DNA from: Sebastes aleutianus | Lineage: Eukaryota > Chordata > Actinopteri > Perciformes > Sebastidae | Assembly: GCA_916700875.1 (NCBI GenBank) | Contig: CAKAKS010000067.1 | Location: 2,792,909-2,856,908, forward strand | Reading direction: 5' to 3' | Length of the DNA stretch: 64,000 nt | In this document: one piece after another, positions 43,112 to 54,728 of the stretch | Position numbering within the stretch: the first letter of the stretch is position 1 | How the letters are laid out: every line of letters begins with the position of its first letter | Translations under genes and position numbers: made by a program | Notes under the pieces: generated by a model | The model's input: the letters and a program-made list of their open reading frames with translations, nothing else | The model's database searches: none | Told to the model about the DNA's origin: nothing

Positions 43112-43235
43112 AGCCGTCCCCTATGACAGCTCAGTAGGGAGAGAACTGTAGGAGGAAAGTGCTGAAATCTTGAGGGTGCTGGTTTGACTCTGACTCAAAG
43201 GAGGAGATTTTTGTGGTTTGTTCTTGAAATGAGGA
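43112..43235 (+). mobile_element. Possible tRNA-derived SINE
   Basis: GACAGCTCAGTAGGGAGAG resembles a tRNA A box (AGCTCAGTNGGNAGAG) and GGTTTGACTCTGACTC about 45 bp on resembles a B box. The following AAAGGAGGAGATTTTTGTGG recurs in near-identical form at 30368-30403 and more weakly at 32211-32236. A retroposed tRNA-headed repeat would explain this, but no TSD was found. Confidence 0.45.
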
Positions 43236-44724
43236 AATGGTAAGCTCAGCAGAGACATTGATAATGCTGCTAACATAGGTGGACCCAAACAGGTATCTTC
43301 TCCCAGAGCATGGTGTACTGGCAGAGTAGCTTAAATGATAAAACCGATAAACAGATGGTTTACCGCTAATATTAGATACCACGCCTTCTTTAATCCAGCC
43401 AGCAGGAAGTAAGTATAACTTTTCATGTGCTTCACTTTGCTATTTTGTGTTGTTAGTATAGTACACGCAAGTATAAATGCAACTTCTTTCGAAAGTTGAA
43501 AAATGTCCAAATTCAGACTTTTTGTCCAATGGGGTGACACACATCTGATGTTTGAACTGTAACGTCTGCAAAGGGATGCTTTCTTTTTCAATTCTATCTG
43601 CATTTTCCACATTAATCTCATATCATTTTATGATCTTATGATGTTGTTTTTGCGTTGACAGGTAAAGTTTCAGCACTTGAAATGATTGCCACAATTTTGG
43701 CATCCAAGACAGCTGTGGGCTGAGCCAACTGTATGCAGGACAACAAGACACGGCAATGGAAGAAAGCCAACGGTTGACTGGATTCTTTGAGGAGATTCCT
43801 AAATCCAGTCAAAGCTTGAAGGAAGATTTTGTACCCAGAATGTGATTGAAACTGATATGGACGTGATGTTCTTTGGTATGGTTATTATGGTTGAGCACGA
43901 AAAACATCAGGTTCCGGGCAAAAGTTAAGGGTTACTGTGATTTTTGCCACAACACAACACATTATGATGTCGTTGCACTGCATTGGACAACCAAATACAT
44001 GTAAGCACATATTCCTGGTCAATTACTTACTCACTCAAACTGGCCTCTGACTGGTACCTTATACAACACACAAACACAGCTCTTTGCATTTTATTTTACA
44101 TTTTTTAACACATAGCTGATATCCGTGTCAACATGGTTAAGGTTAGGGAATGATCGTGGTAAGGCTTTAAGTAAAAACTAAGTTGACTGTCATTTGGAAG
44201 CAGGAAATGGACAGGATTAGGGAACTATAATCATAACTCTGAAAGAGATTAAGTTTTACTGGCACACGTCATATATAATAGTTGCTCTTTTTGTATGGAG
44301 AACAGTTCCCATATTTATTTCGGCCCAAATAAAAAGCAATCATAACAATTAGGTTATTAGGTCTTAGGTTTTAAAATATTGGTTAAAGTCAGATATTTTC
44401 TCGACCCATCCATCCAGCCGGATCTCCTCCTCCTGTCATAAGTACTGCGGCTGCTAGAGGGCTTTGTCACTTCCACGTCGACATGTTGTTTTGGGGCACC
44501 TCCTGAAACATCTGATAGTGGAGGACAGCCACTAATAATTATTTGTTACATAAAAGACAATGTGGCCAACGGGATTATGAAAAATGCTTAAAGATATTAA
44601 AATGTAATATCTACTAAAGCGTGGACTTTTTGTCTTTAGTGAAAATGTAAACAATAGAAAAAAAAGGATATTAAAATATAAAAATTTTGTTATACGAAAA
44701 TGGACATAAAAAAAACGGAGAACT
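43236..44724. other. Gene-free unique sequence
   Basis: Frames at 43131-43621 minus have no domain. A weak core-like GGTTAAGGTTAGGGAATGATC lies near 44135. Nothing else. Confidence 0.4.
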
Positions 44725-45330
44725 TGCTGTAACCATAGCCTGTATATAACAAGTGGTCGTAGTCACCATGATATCATCCATTGGTTTATGGATTTTTGAA
44801 GCCTCGAGTTCATCATTTCGGCCGTCGCCATCTTGTTTTTTTGCAACCAAAAGTGACACGAGAGGGTGGAGCTAAGTACAACCATCCGCTGAATTAAACA
44901 TTTTTAGGCGACCACAATGTTACAATTAACTTTCATGAACTGAAAACACACTGTGAAAGGGTTAAAGTTCTAAGACAAAAACGTGGACAACTTCCAACAA
45001 CGCAGTGGTAGTGACCTGTCAATCACAAGGTAGCCACGCCCTAAAGCATCCCCTGCTTTATGGTCTATCTGACACTAAATGGGACCATAATTTACTAAAT
45101 GAACATCATGCTGTATTGAAGAAGACTTGAAACTAGAGATTGAGACCATAAACTCATGTTTACAATGTTTACTGAGGTAATAAATCAAGTGAGAAGTAGG
45201 CTCATTTTTCTCATAGACTTCTATACAATCAGACTTCTTTTAGCAACCAGAGGAGTCGCCCCCTGCTGGCTGTTAGAAAGAATGCAGGTTTAAGGCACTT
45301 CAGCGTTGGCTTCACTTTTCTGAACCCGAT
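44725..45330. repeat. High-copy percomorph dispersed repeat, about 600 bp
   Basis: Landmarks TAGCCTGTATATAACAAGTG, CACGAGAGGGTGGAGCTAAG, ACCTGTCAATCACAAGGTAG, GAGTCGCCCCCTGCTGGC and AAGGCACTTCAGCGTTGGC match a very common fish repeat that I know from other genomes. It is non-coding. No TIRs or TSD could be assigned. This call uses recall as there is one copy in the window. Confidence 0.6.
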
Positions 45331-45352
45331 GTTGCCCACTGGAACGGATGCA

Positions 45353-45495
45353 ACACACACACACACTCAGACACACACACACAACGCAGAGCTGCCAGGA
45401 GAGAACGTCTGTCTGTCTGTCTGTCTGTCTGTGTTCCTGCTTGTCTGTCTGGCTGCCTGCCTGACTGTATCTGTCTGTCTGTCTGTCTGTCTGTC
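45353..45495. repeat. (CA)n and (GTCT)n microsatellites
   Basis: (CA)n at about 45352-45366 and 45371-45382, and (GTCT)n at 45407-45430 and 45469-45494 with degenerate units between. Confidence 0.95.
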
Positions 45496-45497
45496 AC

Positions 45498-47570
45498 AGG
45501 TTGCTGTTAATTTGTGAGAGAAATTAATGTTTGCAAGTCTGGAGTTGAAGCGTTACAACAATCTGCCCAATAAAACTTCAGTGGTGGAAATGTTTTACAT
45601 AACATCCGAGGCAGTTAGCTGACACCTTTCCTGAGTGACGTTCAGTGAGTGAAAAGTCAGCTTCAATTTGTAGATCACCAAAAATGGATAAATGAATAAC
45701 AATAAACAGGTAAAAACTAAGTACAGACTTAGGGCCTCGTGTGACCACAGAAAGAAATATAGCAAGAAATAACTAATAAGACTTAATGTGAGAGACAGCT
45801 AGGACTAAAGTACAGCACCATGTACAGTATATGCAAACTGGCATTGAGGTCAATACACAAGTGCCTTCCATCGCATTTTAATTCTAATCTAATTTTATTT
45901 ACAGTTTGTTTTCAATATTCGTTCAAGGAAGTAAGTATGTGTGTATGAGTGTGTGTTTTCCCCTGCGGTCGCGCTCCGTGGTGGTGGTGTGTTAAGCCCG
46001 AGGTGAAGGGAGGTGTCTGGGCAGGTTAGCATCGCAGAGTGCCACTGTCAGCCAGCTGTCTGCTGCTGTCCTGCAGCCAAAAATCTGACTCGCGAGCCCT
46101 GGCGTCTATACCTTGCTAGACAAACTGTGCCAAAGCGCTGCTGTCAGGGTGAAAACTGCATACCTGCAACATGGACGTCAGGATTTAGTGACTCATACCA
46201 ACTGCCATTATCATTTCAATGTCATAATTCTCATGATGCATTTTCGGAAGGTTACAGTAGCTCGTTGATTGACATTCGGATGCACGCACAAGGCACCAAA
46301 ATCCATTTGCTCTCAGTTTTGAGAAATTTAGGCATAAAAATCACAGAACAAATCCTCAGGTAACACTAATCCTGTTTATGTTTGTGAAACTATTTTACAT
46401 GAGAATGCACATCATTTTACTGTGCAGTGGTTTGTTGTGGTACAGGAGTTTTACAGTTCAGTGTCTAAATGTATATCCAGACTATTAGATAATGGATGGG
46501 CTTTCATCTGAAAAATATTCAAATGAAATTCTTGTATGGATTGTCACATACATCCTGCTAGTTACAGAAATGTATTTGCTCCCAAACCAAACAGACAGGT
46601 GTGCTGAAAAAAAAAGTCTTACGTCTGTTGGTAAATAATTAAGCTGCAAATTACCCCCGAAGCCTTTTAATCATATATTCACAGACATGATGAAAAGTCA
46701 CTCTGCAGGACTGGAGACAGACAGCATGCAGGAACCAGAGATTTGAGGGCATATGGGTGAATATGATTTGTGATCATATGAAGGGGGTCTGAATAAACCA
46801 GACAGAGATACACAGACACACACCAAAGAAAGTGGTTTTGGTGTAATGGGAGCGGAGCGGCTTTGGGGGGAATTTGCTTTCATTTTAGTGCTCAGCACCC
46901 CCACTGAATATTCCTCTACAATATGACACCCATATTAAAAATACAAGTTACCTGCACAACTTCTGTCTTTATCTTATTTCATTTTGAGATCAAGATCAAA
47001 CATAGCAGGCAGACAGCCGTAATGTGGGTACTGAACAGAAATATGAACAGAATCTCCACGAATGGAAGAAAAAGTTGACTGTTTTTCAATTCATGTTCCT
47101 CAGTAACTAATTATTTGCAACATCGCAGAAACATTTGATTTGATGACGTTGCCATTGTGACATGGGGAGGGATGTTTTGAACACTGCAATTTGTTTCTGT
47201 TTATAAATGTCTTGCGGCAACCCTCACCTTTCTTCAAGCCAAGTTTTTTTCAAATGAAAGAAATAAACCGCCCTTTGTTGTGAATGAAAAACAAACTACA
47301 TTCAGTGAAAGGTCAATTTTAAAGGATTGCAAGCATTTTTGCTATCTTGTGTTGTGTTGTGTGTTTGAACTCAAACATGTTTGCCAAATTACCACAGACC
47401 AGGATGATAAATTCGATGTGTGCGGCTTGCCTGAATAATAACATGTCTTTTTGCCAACACTGTAAGGATAAACAGTGATGCAATCTCTCTACCCGAAGTC
47501 AGTCTTTGTGTAAATCATGGCTCAAAATGGGCTTTTGCTTGTAATCTGTGTTGCTTTCATGAAAAGCATT
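45498..47570. other. Gene-free unique sequence
   Basis: The 116-codon frame 46013-46363 (Cys-rich start) has no recognised domain. It ends next to AG|GTAACA, a weak donor-like site, and no acceptor or partner exon was found. Nothing else seen. Confidence 0.4.
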
Positions 47571-47574
47571 TTAA

Positions 47575-48233
47575 AGCTGCAGTAGGTAGAAATGGAGCAA
47601 ATATGATTAAAAAAAGTTATTTTTATAAAACGGTCACTATATCGTGACAGTAGTGAATGAGACAGGTAATCTGAAGAAACTAATGTGCCTCTGTGTCCTC
47701 AGGTGCTCCTAACGGCATCTGCAGGATTTCAGAGACCGGAGGAAAACAACCAATCAGAGCCGAGCTGGAGCCTGCCGTCCAGCTTCCGTCTATGAGAGCC
47801 GGCTGTCACTTGCGAACTCCAGGCTGATCAAATATGAATCAATACTCTATTACTGTAATGCCTATTTCTCGCCCTCAAGTGTTTTCAGAAACATCTTGTA
47901 GTGTACTGTTTAGCTGTAAAATTAGAAAGTTTGTGACCCGGCAGCCATGTTGAGATCTGTTGAGGAAATACTAAGCACCGCCCACCAGCCAAATAGCATA
48001 GCTATATATATAACAGCCAATAGGAACACTCAATAGGAACGCTCTCGCTCTGAAATGACCTGTGATTGGTCGACGTCTCCCGTCACGGGCTAGATTTTCT
48101 AAAGTCTGAAAACAGAGCCATGAAGAGGAGCAGAAGACTAGTTAACTCTCAGAACACTTATATTACAATATGCTGAAAGGTTATTATGGAATTTTTACCC
48201 AATCATGTCAAAAACTTGTTGCCTACTGAAGCT
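47575..48233. mobile_element. MITE flanked by TTAA
   Basis: Ends AGCTGCAGTAGG (47575-47586) and CCTACTGAAGCT (48222-48233) are inverted with one mismatch. TTAA stands on both outer sides (47571-47574 and 48234-48237). TTAA target duplication is typical of piggyBac and Kolobok, but the ends lack the usual CCC start, and TTAA could instead belong to the TIR. The interior has ACCAATCAGAGCCGAGC and GAAATGACCTGTGATTGGTC, common in short fish elements. No coding capacity. Confidence 0.8.
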
Positions 48234-48237
48234 TTAA

Positions 48238-48599
48238 TGCAAAACTTTTTTGTATCTCATTGTCTAATATTTATTAATATTTCACCAAAACATTCAAGCT
48301 AAACTCCAATCTAGTACATGTTTTTTTTCTGTATCACTCTGAAACTAAGTTGGACATTGCAAGAGTTCAATGCGTCTCGACAGCAGTGAAAGTTACAGAG
48401 AGGCGGTTTACTTTGGATATAGAGACAAACTTGTGTTTACACAGGAAAGGGGAAGCCAAAGGCCCACTGGCCACATTTCAGCTGTGATGCTGTGTGGTCT
48501 TCCAATGGGTCACTTGGTCAGTCAGCAGCTGAGGCAGAACATGACTTGACTCGATGCAGTGTCAGATCTTTCAAATTACATTTCATGCATTTCTCCTGT
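48238..48599. other. Gene-free unique sequence
   Basis: Nothing recognised. Confidence 0.4.
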
Positions 48600-49165
48600 A
48601 TGTGCCCAGGGGCGTGTAGAAGAACTAAGGTGGCTGACACGAAAACGTGAAAACGTGAATGGCCCTTTATCTAGAGCCAGTTGTTGGAAGAGTAGTGTAG
48701 GTCATGTAGAGAACAGCAGAGTCAGTGTCTGTGTGTATGTGGGAAGTGAGTGGTGAAGCAAGAGAGAGCGGCGGCGGCGAATGTGTCTGAGCTAGTGGAG
48801 CAGAAGACAGAGTTAGTTAAGCTTTGAGAATATCAATGTGAATGTTCAGTGGAAGTTGCAGTTTCTGCAGAAATAAATGCTGCAGCTCCTCAAGACCAAC
48901 AGAGGTTTCCCTTGTTTCCCGGTGGCAGAGTGGAGTGACGGGGGTTAACTCCACAGCGAATAACGTTATCGACCTAGCAGGAAAAGTTGACACAGTATTC
49001 GGTTTGTCCGTTCTGGGCTACTGTAGAAACATGGTGGCTGGCGAAGAGGATCCGCTCCCTATGTAGATATACACGGCTCATTCTAAGGTAACAAATTCTT
49101 ATTTTTAGGTGATTCTACACTAAAGAAAACATCCTTATTAATATTATATTCCATGCTACACACTT
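48600..49165. repeat. High-copy percomorph dispersed repeat
   Basis: Landmarks AAGGTGGCTGACACGAAAAC, AATAAATGCTGCAGCTCCTC, GGTTTCCCTTGTTTCCCGG, GGTTTGTCCGTTCTGGGC and CGCTCCCTATGTAGATATAC match a fish repeat known from other genomes. A GGCGGCGGCG run at 48769 is part of it. Frames 48559-48756 and 48842-49066 derive from the repeat. Confidence 0.55.
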
Positions 49166-49854
49166 CCTTTAAGACAACAATTTCTCTCCCTAAAAAATTA
49201 GACCAATGCCCTGCTCTGTCTTGCTTTATCAGTGCAAAGTAATCACTACAAAACATGTATGCATGGATACATGACTTAGACACATGAGAAACATGAAGTT
49301 GAATATGATGTGCTGCTGTTTTAATGTTATCAAATGTTTAAAAATGACATAATTCACACAAAAACAAAGATTAACCACAGAAGGAATCTTTTAATTTCAC
49401 GCAGACAAGACGGCCCATAAAGAGCAGTAGAAAAAGCATCATCTCAGGGTGTTGAGTCCTGAATATTTTCTCTTCCTCCTCTCTTCCTCCTCCTCCTCCT
49501 TAAATATCCCATCCCTTCCAGCCCACACACACTCACACCCACAAGGTGCTGCAGTAGTAACCATCATATGAAATGCACAGGACTAATAGTGTCCGTGTCT
49601 CATTTTAAAATCAAATTAATATACTACACTAAAAACAGACATTGCTGTCTGGGAAACCTTATTCATGCTTACAGCCAAAACTCACTTCACGACCACCCAG
49701 TTACAGAAATTTAATTTACCACATTGCAAAACCACGCCAGTCACAGACTGTAGTTTACATGTCAAGAATAACCCACATCTTCTCCTGTAACAGAATTAAT
49801 AAATTAGCTGGTTTGGGTTCCAGTTCAATTACAATGCACTGTTCTGGCAGTGGA
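49166..49854. other. Gene-free unique sequence
   Basis: A (CCT)n-like run lies near 49475-49500. Nothing else recognised. Confidence 0.4.
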
Positions 49855-50670
49855 GAGGATGGAAAAGAAAGGGGGGGAAGGAAGAAGAAATGGAGACTAA
49901 AATAAGGAGAGAAAGTAGAGGGGATGAAATGAGAAGGCAAGCTGGGCTGCAGTGAGGTGAAGAGAGGAACATAAATGGAGAGATAAAGATGCAAGGGTAG
50001 AGAATATTAAAATATAAAAGAAGGAAGGAAGGAGGGGACGGCAAGTAGAAGGCAGGTATGGGTAATGGAAAAATGCAGTCAGGGTGAAAGGAAAGAAGAA
50101 GTGAATAGAGGCAGGTGGAAAAAAAGGAAGGAAAAAGAGAAAGGAGAGGAGAGACATTATGAAGTGTACGGAGAAAAGGAGAGGTGGAGAGACGAGGGTG
50201 GGGGAGAGGAGATTAAAGGGATGACACAAGGGAGTGAGGGCAACGCAGCGAAGAAGAGAGGAAGAGAAAAGAAAAAGAGATGCAAGACATGAGGCAAGGA
50301 AACAGGAGATGAGGAGGTTAATGTGTACAAGAAGTGGTGGAAGAGAAGGGTGCAGGAGGTGAGGCAGGGGAGAAGGAGAGTGAAGGAGAAGTGGGCCGCT
50401 GAGAGGGCGACACCAAAGGTCACGGAGAGCCAGGCAGGATTTCTAGCCTTCTGCTTCCAATCCCACTCCACGTGTCTGATGGGAAATCCCACAGAGAAGC
50501 CGCTGACCTTGAACAAAGAGGAGAGATGGTGAGAAAGGAGGGAAAAAGGAAAAGATATTGAGGGAAGAAGGTGAGTGAATAACACAGCAGTGAATGGACA
50601 GATAGGAAGGGATACAAGGAGTTCGAATTGGAAAAAGGGGAGATAGACAAACAGAGATGGGAAAGAAATG
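49855..50670. repeat. Purine-rich tract of about 800 bp
   Basis: The plus strand is dominated by AGGAAGG, GAGAAAGG and GAAGAGAGG words, with only short mixed parts (about 50390-50510). The minus strand therefore gives long Ser/Leu/Phe/Pro-rich frames (49829-50650) and the plus strand Lys/Arg/Glu-rich ones. None is a protein gene. A tract like this can form triple-helical DNA. Confidence 0.85.
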
Positions 50671-51379
50671 GTGATCTTTTTTCTACGATAAACTACAAAT
50701 GTCTGTAAATAGATTGGACTTGGCAGGTGTAGCTAGGAAGAGCTCAAAAGTGGTACAGGGAACGCAGAAAAAAACCTGATTCAATCAAAAATATTTCTCA
50801 GCTGCAACAAAAAGACAAACTTGGCGAGAATTCTTATCTGGTATCCCGACTTATCTACCTCACTGCATGCTATTTTTAGTCAAATTACCTCACTGTTCTG
50901 GCAGATAGGCTTGATAATTCCAATAAATTGTATTTTGTTCAGGTGGCAAGTGTTGCTTTGTCCTTCAGTTGACTGCTTGGACAAATAAGAACAATACTCG
51001 TAGCGTATTGTAGCATTAAATACAGGTACAGAGTCTGTAGCTGTGTTCTAAGTTAACCACAGAAGAAGTGTAAATATGATTGAAATCAACTGCTGTTCCT
51101 CATGTTTTGACCAAGCAGAGCAATGTTAGACTGAACAACAGACAAACAAAGAAGCAGAGAGACACAAAAGCAGTTTGTCACCTTATTCCTTTCTTTTTTC
51201 CCCCAACCTTCCCCCCCAATACTGCACCAATAAAACCACCACAGAGGGAGAAAATGAACCCATAGGGTGTCACAGCTCAAAGAGTGTTGTTGATTCAGCA
51301 AACACACTTTTTTTTAAAGGCACACACAATTTACATTCACATACTGTAGTGTTCTCATACAACGTTCGTAGATATACCA
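50671..51379. other. Gene-free unique sequence
   Basis: Nothing recognised. Confidence 0.4.
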
Positions 51380-51665
51380 ATAAAAAGTAATGCAGTGTAA
51401 TTTGTACATGTATCCCACAAAATAATTTCTATTTTAATCCACTTAATCGTGAACCGGTAAGTATAAAGAGCGACAAACGGCGCGTAGGGAGGAGGTCAAG
51501 GGCGGATGAGTGGCTCCAAAAATAGAGGACTTTTGTCCAGGAGTCCGGTGTTTGTGTCCCGTCTGAAACCAGAAGTCAATGTTGATTTATTTGTCGCGTA
51601 ACTTCCTGACTTAAGTAACGTCACTTTAGTAGTTATCTTAACCCAAACTACGATCTTGAGGTTTG
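51380..51665 (+). repeat. P-family repeat, AAAGTAATGCAGTGT subfamily
   Basis: AAAAAGTAATGCAGTGTAAT, GTATAAAGAGCGACAAACGG, GAGGACTTTTGTCCAGGAGT, GTGTTTGTGTCCCGTCTGAA, TTATTTGTCGCGTAACTTCC and AACCCAAACTACGATCTTG follow the order of 1852-2165. It is cut before the CCTAAACC block. Confidence 0.75.
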
Positions 51666-52724
51666 AGGATACGTTGCACACTCTAACTCCATTTTAATTC
51701 CATAGAGAATGGCAGTGGGACACACGTACAGTAAACCCTCTCTCTCCGGACACCATCCTCCTGACTGTACATCAATGGTTGTCTCATTTCTTGTTTTACA
51801 TTTAGACATACAGTACATAGATAAACACAGAGACCCTTCCCTCATCATTAAGCATAAAGTTGCCCAAGAATGCAAGTTTAACACACGTAAGCAAAACAGG
51901 TTTTTGTGCTTCTTTTGTAAACTGGTGATTTGTTTGGCTGAAGGCTGGGTGTCTTCTTTAAAGAGAAGGATGCTAAATTGAATTATGGAGTTTTGCCTCT
52001 TAAGGCTACTCTGGAGTGGAGTTATTTTAGTGTCTTTGTTTGAGTATGAATAAATCACAATGCCCTGTAAAAATGCAATCGTTCGTTGAGATTGAACGGG
52101 GCTGTTGTTACAGTTGTCATTACAAATTTCATTAAGTAATCAATTATCTAACACACACACACAGACATACATCATCCAATCAATCTTGTAAACAACAGTA
52201 TATATCTTTGTATTAACCGTGACCACACATACAGAAGCATCTTCTGTGTGTATTGTGCTGTCTGACTAATTCTCCTCTCTCTGTTTACGGCTCGTTAGCG
52301 TTGAAAAGGGCTGGACTAAAGCTGCTGGGGGGTGGATGGGGGGGTCAAATTGGGGATTATTAGTCCATTTGCTGATTAGGGAAGTTAGCTACAGTTTCAC
52401 TAAAAGACTGAAGACAGACAAGGAGATTACGTGTTGGCCGACAACGAGCCAGCTGCAGCAAACTACACAATCAACTCTGTGACACGATGCACACTCGCAT
52501 AGACCACAGCAGCAAACAGTGTCCCATTGGCCTGTTTAAAGTTAGTAGCTGCGGACAGCAACATATCAGAGGTGTGGATATGGATACAATCTGTTACAGT
52601 GAATTTATGCTGCAATAATGATATTGTAATATAAAAGATACTCTGGAAATTTATAGAGAAATCCATAAAAATAACCAAATGAGAATGTCTGCTTTTGGCT
52701 ACTAAATAAATAGCCAACGCATTC
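51666..52724. other. Gene-free unique sequence
   Basis: Overlapping frames on both strands at 51648-52058 have no domain. Nothing else recognised. Confidence 0.4.
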
Positions 52725-52805
52725 TCACTCCTAAGTCGTCAAATACCATCGCTTTGTCAGTGGCCCTACGCTTTAAACTATGATGCTCTCGGTACCCCTT
52801 GAGTT
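52725..52805 (+). repeat. P-family left-end fragment
   Basis: CGCATTCTCACTCCTAAGTC, GTCAAATACCATCGCTTTGT. Only the end block and about 40 bp beyond it remain. Confidence 0.65.
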
Positions 52806-53022
52806 TAAAAACAACCCGTGGGTGAACAAAATGCTTTACACAGTAAAAAGGAAAAGGTGCAGAAATTGACAAATGACACAATGACAAAAACACATAAAAG
52901 AAAGCCAGACAAAATAAGTGGGTTTCTAGCTTGGATTTGAAACATTCGATGGTGGGCCCCAGACATGGAAGAGGCATGGCCAATATTTACGCCTCGAAGG
53001 ACTACCTGGAATGGAAAGCAGC

Positions 53023-53693
53023 ATCTTGTCTGATCCAGTCTACATGTGTTTTGTGGACTTGGAGAAGGCGTATGACTGGGTCCCCCGGGAGATACTGTTG
53101 GGGGTGCTGCGGGAGTATGGGGTGATGGGGTCACTTCTCAGGGCCATCCAATCTCTGTACGCCTAAAGCGAGAGCTGTGTTCGGGTTCTCGGCAATAAGT
53201 CGGACTCGTTTCCGGTGGGGGTTGGCCTCCGCCAGGGCTGCGCTTTATCACCAATCCTGTTCGTGATATTCACGGACAGGATATCGAGACGTAGTCAAGG
53301 GGAGGAGGGTTTGCAGTTCGGTGTGCTGAGGATCTCATCGCTGCTTTTTGCAGATGATGTGGTCCTGTTGGCATCATCGGTCTGCGACCTCCAGCACTCA
53401 CTGGATCGGTTCGCAGCCGAGTGTGAAGCGGTCGGGATGAGGATCAGTACCTCTAAATCTAAGGCCTCATGGTTCTCAGCAGGAAACCGATGGATTGCCT
53501 ACTCCGGGTAGGGAATGAGTCCTTACCCCAAGGGAAGGAGTTCAAGTACCTCGGGGTCTTGTTCGCAAGTGAGGGGACAATGAAACATGAGATTGGCCAG
53601 AGAATCGGAGCAGCGGGGGCGGTATTGCATTCGCTTTACCGCACCGTTGTGACGAAAAGAGAGCTGTGCCGGAAGTTTAACATGTGGACATAG
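53023..53693 (+). pseudogene. LINE reverse transcriptase fragment
   Basis: From about 53023 the frame reads VYMCFVDLEKAYDWVPRE (palm block), then GVGLRQGCALSPILF and ISSLLFADDVVLLAS, the catalytic [FY]ADD block of non-LTR retrotransposon reverse transcriptases, then EAVGMRISTSKSK. A second frame continues with EFKYLGVLFASEG and RIGAAGAVLHSLYRTVV, the region just after the catalytic core. Damage: an in-frame TAA at 53164-53166, and a two-base insertion around 53467-53468 that shifts the frame. The N-terminal endonuclease part and everything after about 53690 are missing. The LINE clade cannot be fixed from this piece. Confidence 0.9.
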
Positions 53694-54700
53694 AAACATG
53701 ATTTTGTGATGATCACAACAACATTCGTGGTCCAATATGCAACTTACAGTGAAGTGTAAACCTCGGAACATCCGTGCACATAGACCGAGATTGGACTTTT
53801 GAAGTACAGAAGACATATTGTGTCCAGTATTGAAATAAAAAAATATTTGCATATTCCTAGATTCTGGAATTTCAAAATAAAAAGAATATGTAGATGTAAT
53901 TTTAAGAAGTTTGAGGTTATTGAACTGGAAAAAAAAATATCGGTGTGTGTGTGTGTGTGTGCTCTATCCAGCCCCTTTCCTTTCCCCTGCTAATCATCCA
54001 CATCTTCATTTCTCACTGTCTTCTTCAATGTCCCTCCTTTTGTGTCTCTCCATCTCTCTCTCTAACACACACACACACACACACACGTCACCACGTCAGA
54101 GACTCAGTCCACATGTGGTTAAGTGTCTTTCCTCCGTTTCCTCGTCTCGTCTGAGAGGTGGAGCTGAGCCCTCGGGCCACCGCTGTCTAATGAGCCGCTG
54201 GCTGCTCTGCGTTCGTCCTGTCAGAGCAGAGAAACGACCTCGCTGCTAACGCTGAATCCATGTTATCTCTGTGGGGAAGCTAGCCGGAGCTGCAGCATCT
54301 TTAAAAGGATTTAGTGCAGCTGAGCGTGAAATCCCAATCTCTCATGGTGGATATCCTTATTTAAACAGATGTTAAAACCGCAACCACCTGGCAGCAGGGG
54401 CGTACGATCACCTGATGGCTTCTCTGTGCGTCTGTGTATGGTTGTTTGTTATTGACTGTTGATTGAAGTCATACAATATACATGCAGTATGTAGGCTACA
54501 CGCAATTAGATGTGTTTCTCTGTACTTTGCACTGAATCCTGGATCAGTGGTTGTCCTTATGCCATAAGTATCAGCTGGACAATTTGTTACACTTCATTTT
54601 TATATTTACACAAAAACGTATTTACACCCAATAAAAAGGTTTGAGAAAATGTTCTGCATTGTTTCGTATCTGACAAAAGACTTTTGATACAAAAATATTA
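53694..54700. other. Gene-free sequence with two microsatellites
   Basis: (GT)n at 53943-53961 and (AC)n at 54065-54086. The frames around them are artefacts. The segment between the two LINE pieces otherwise holds nothing recognised. Confidence 0.45.
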
Positions 54701-54728
54701 TTATAATAATACCTTTGATACCCTGTAC

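Noticed and set aside
46013..46363. 116-codon frame ending at AG|GTAACA, as if an exon
   Set aside because: No recognised domain, no convincing acceptor site and no partner exon. Chance is a sufficient explanation.
49829..50650. Several long Ser/Leu/Phe/Pro-rich minus frames
   Set aside because: Produced by the purine-rich plus strand; low complexity.
52805..53134. 109-codon minus frame rich in Pro/Ser at its start
   Set aside because: It is antisense to the LINE reverse transcriptase fragment and the adjacent sequence; no domain.
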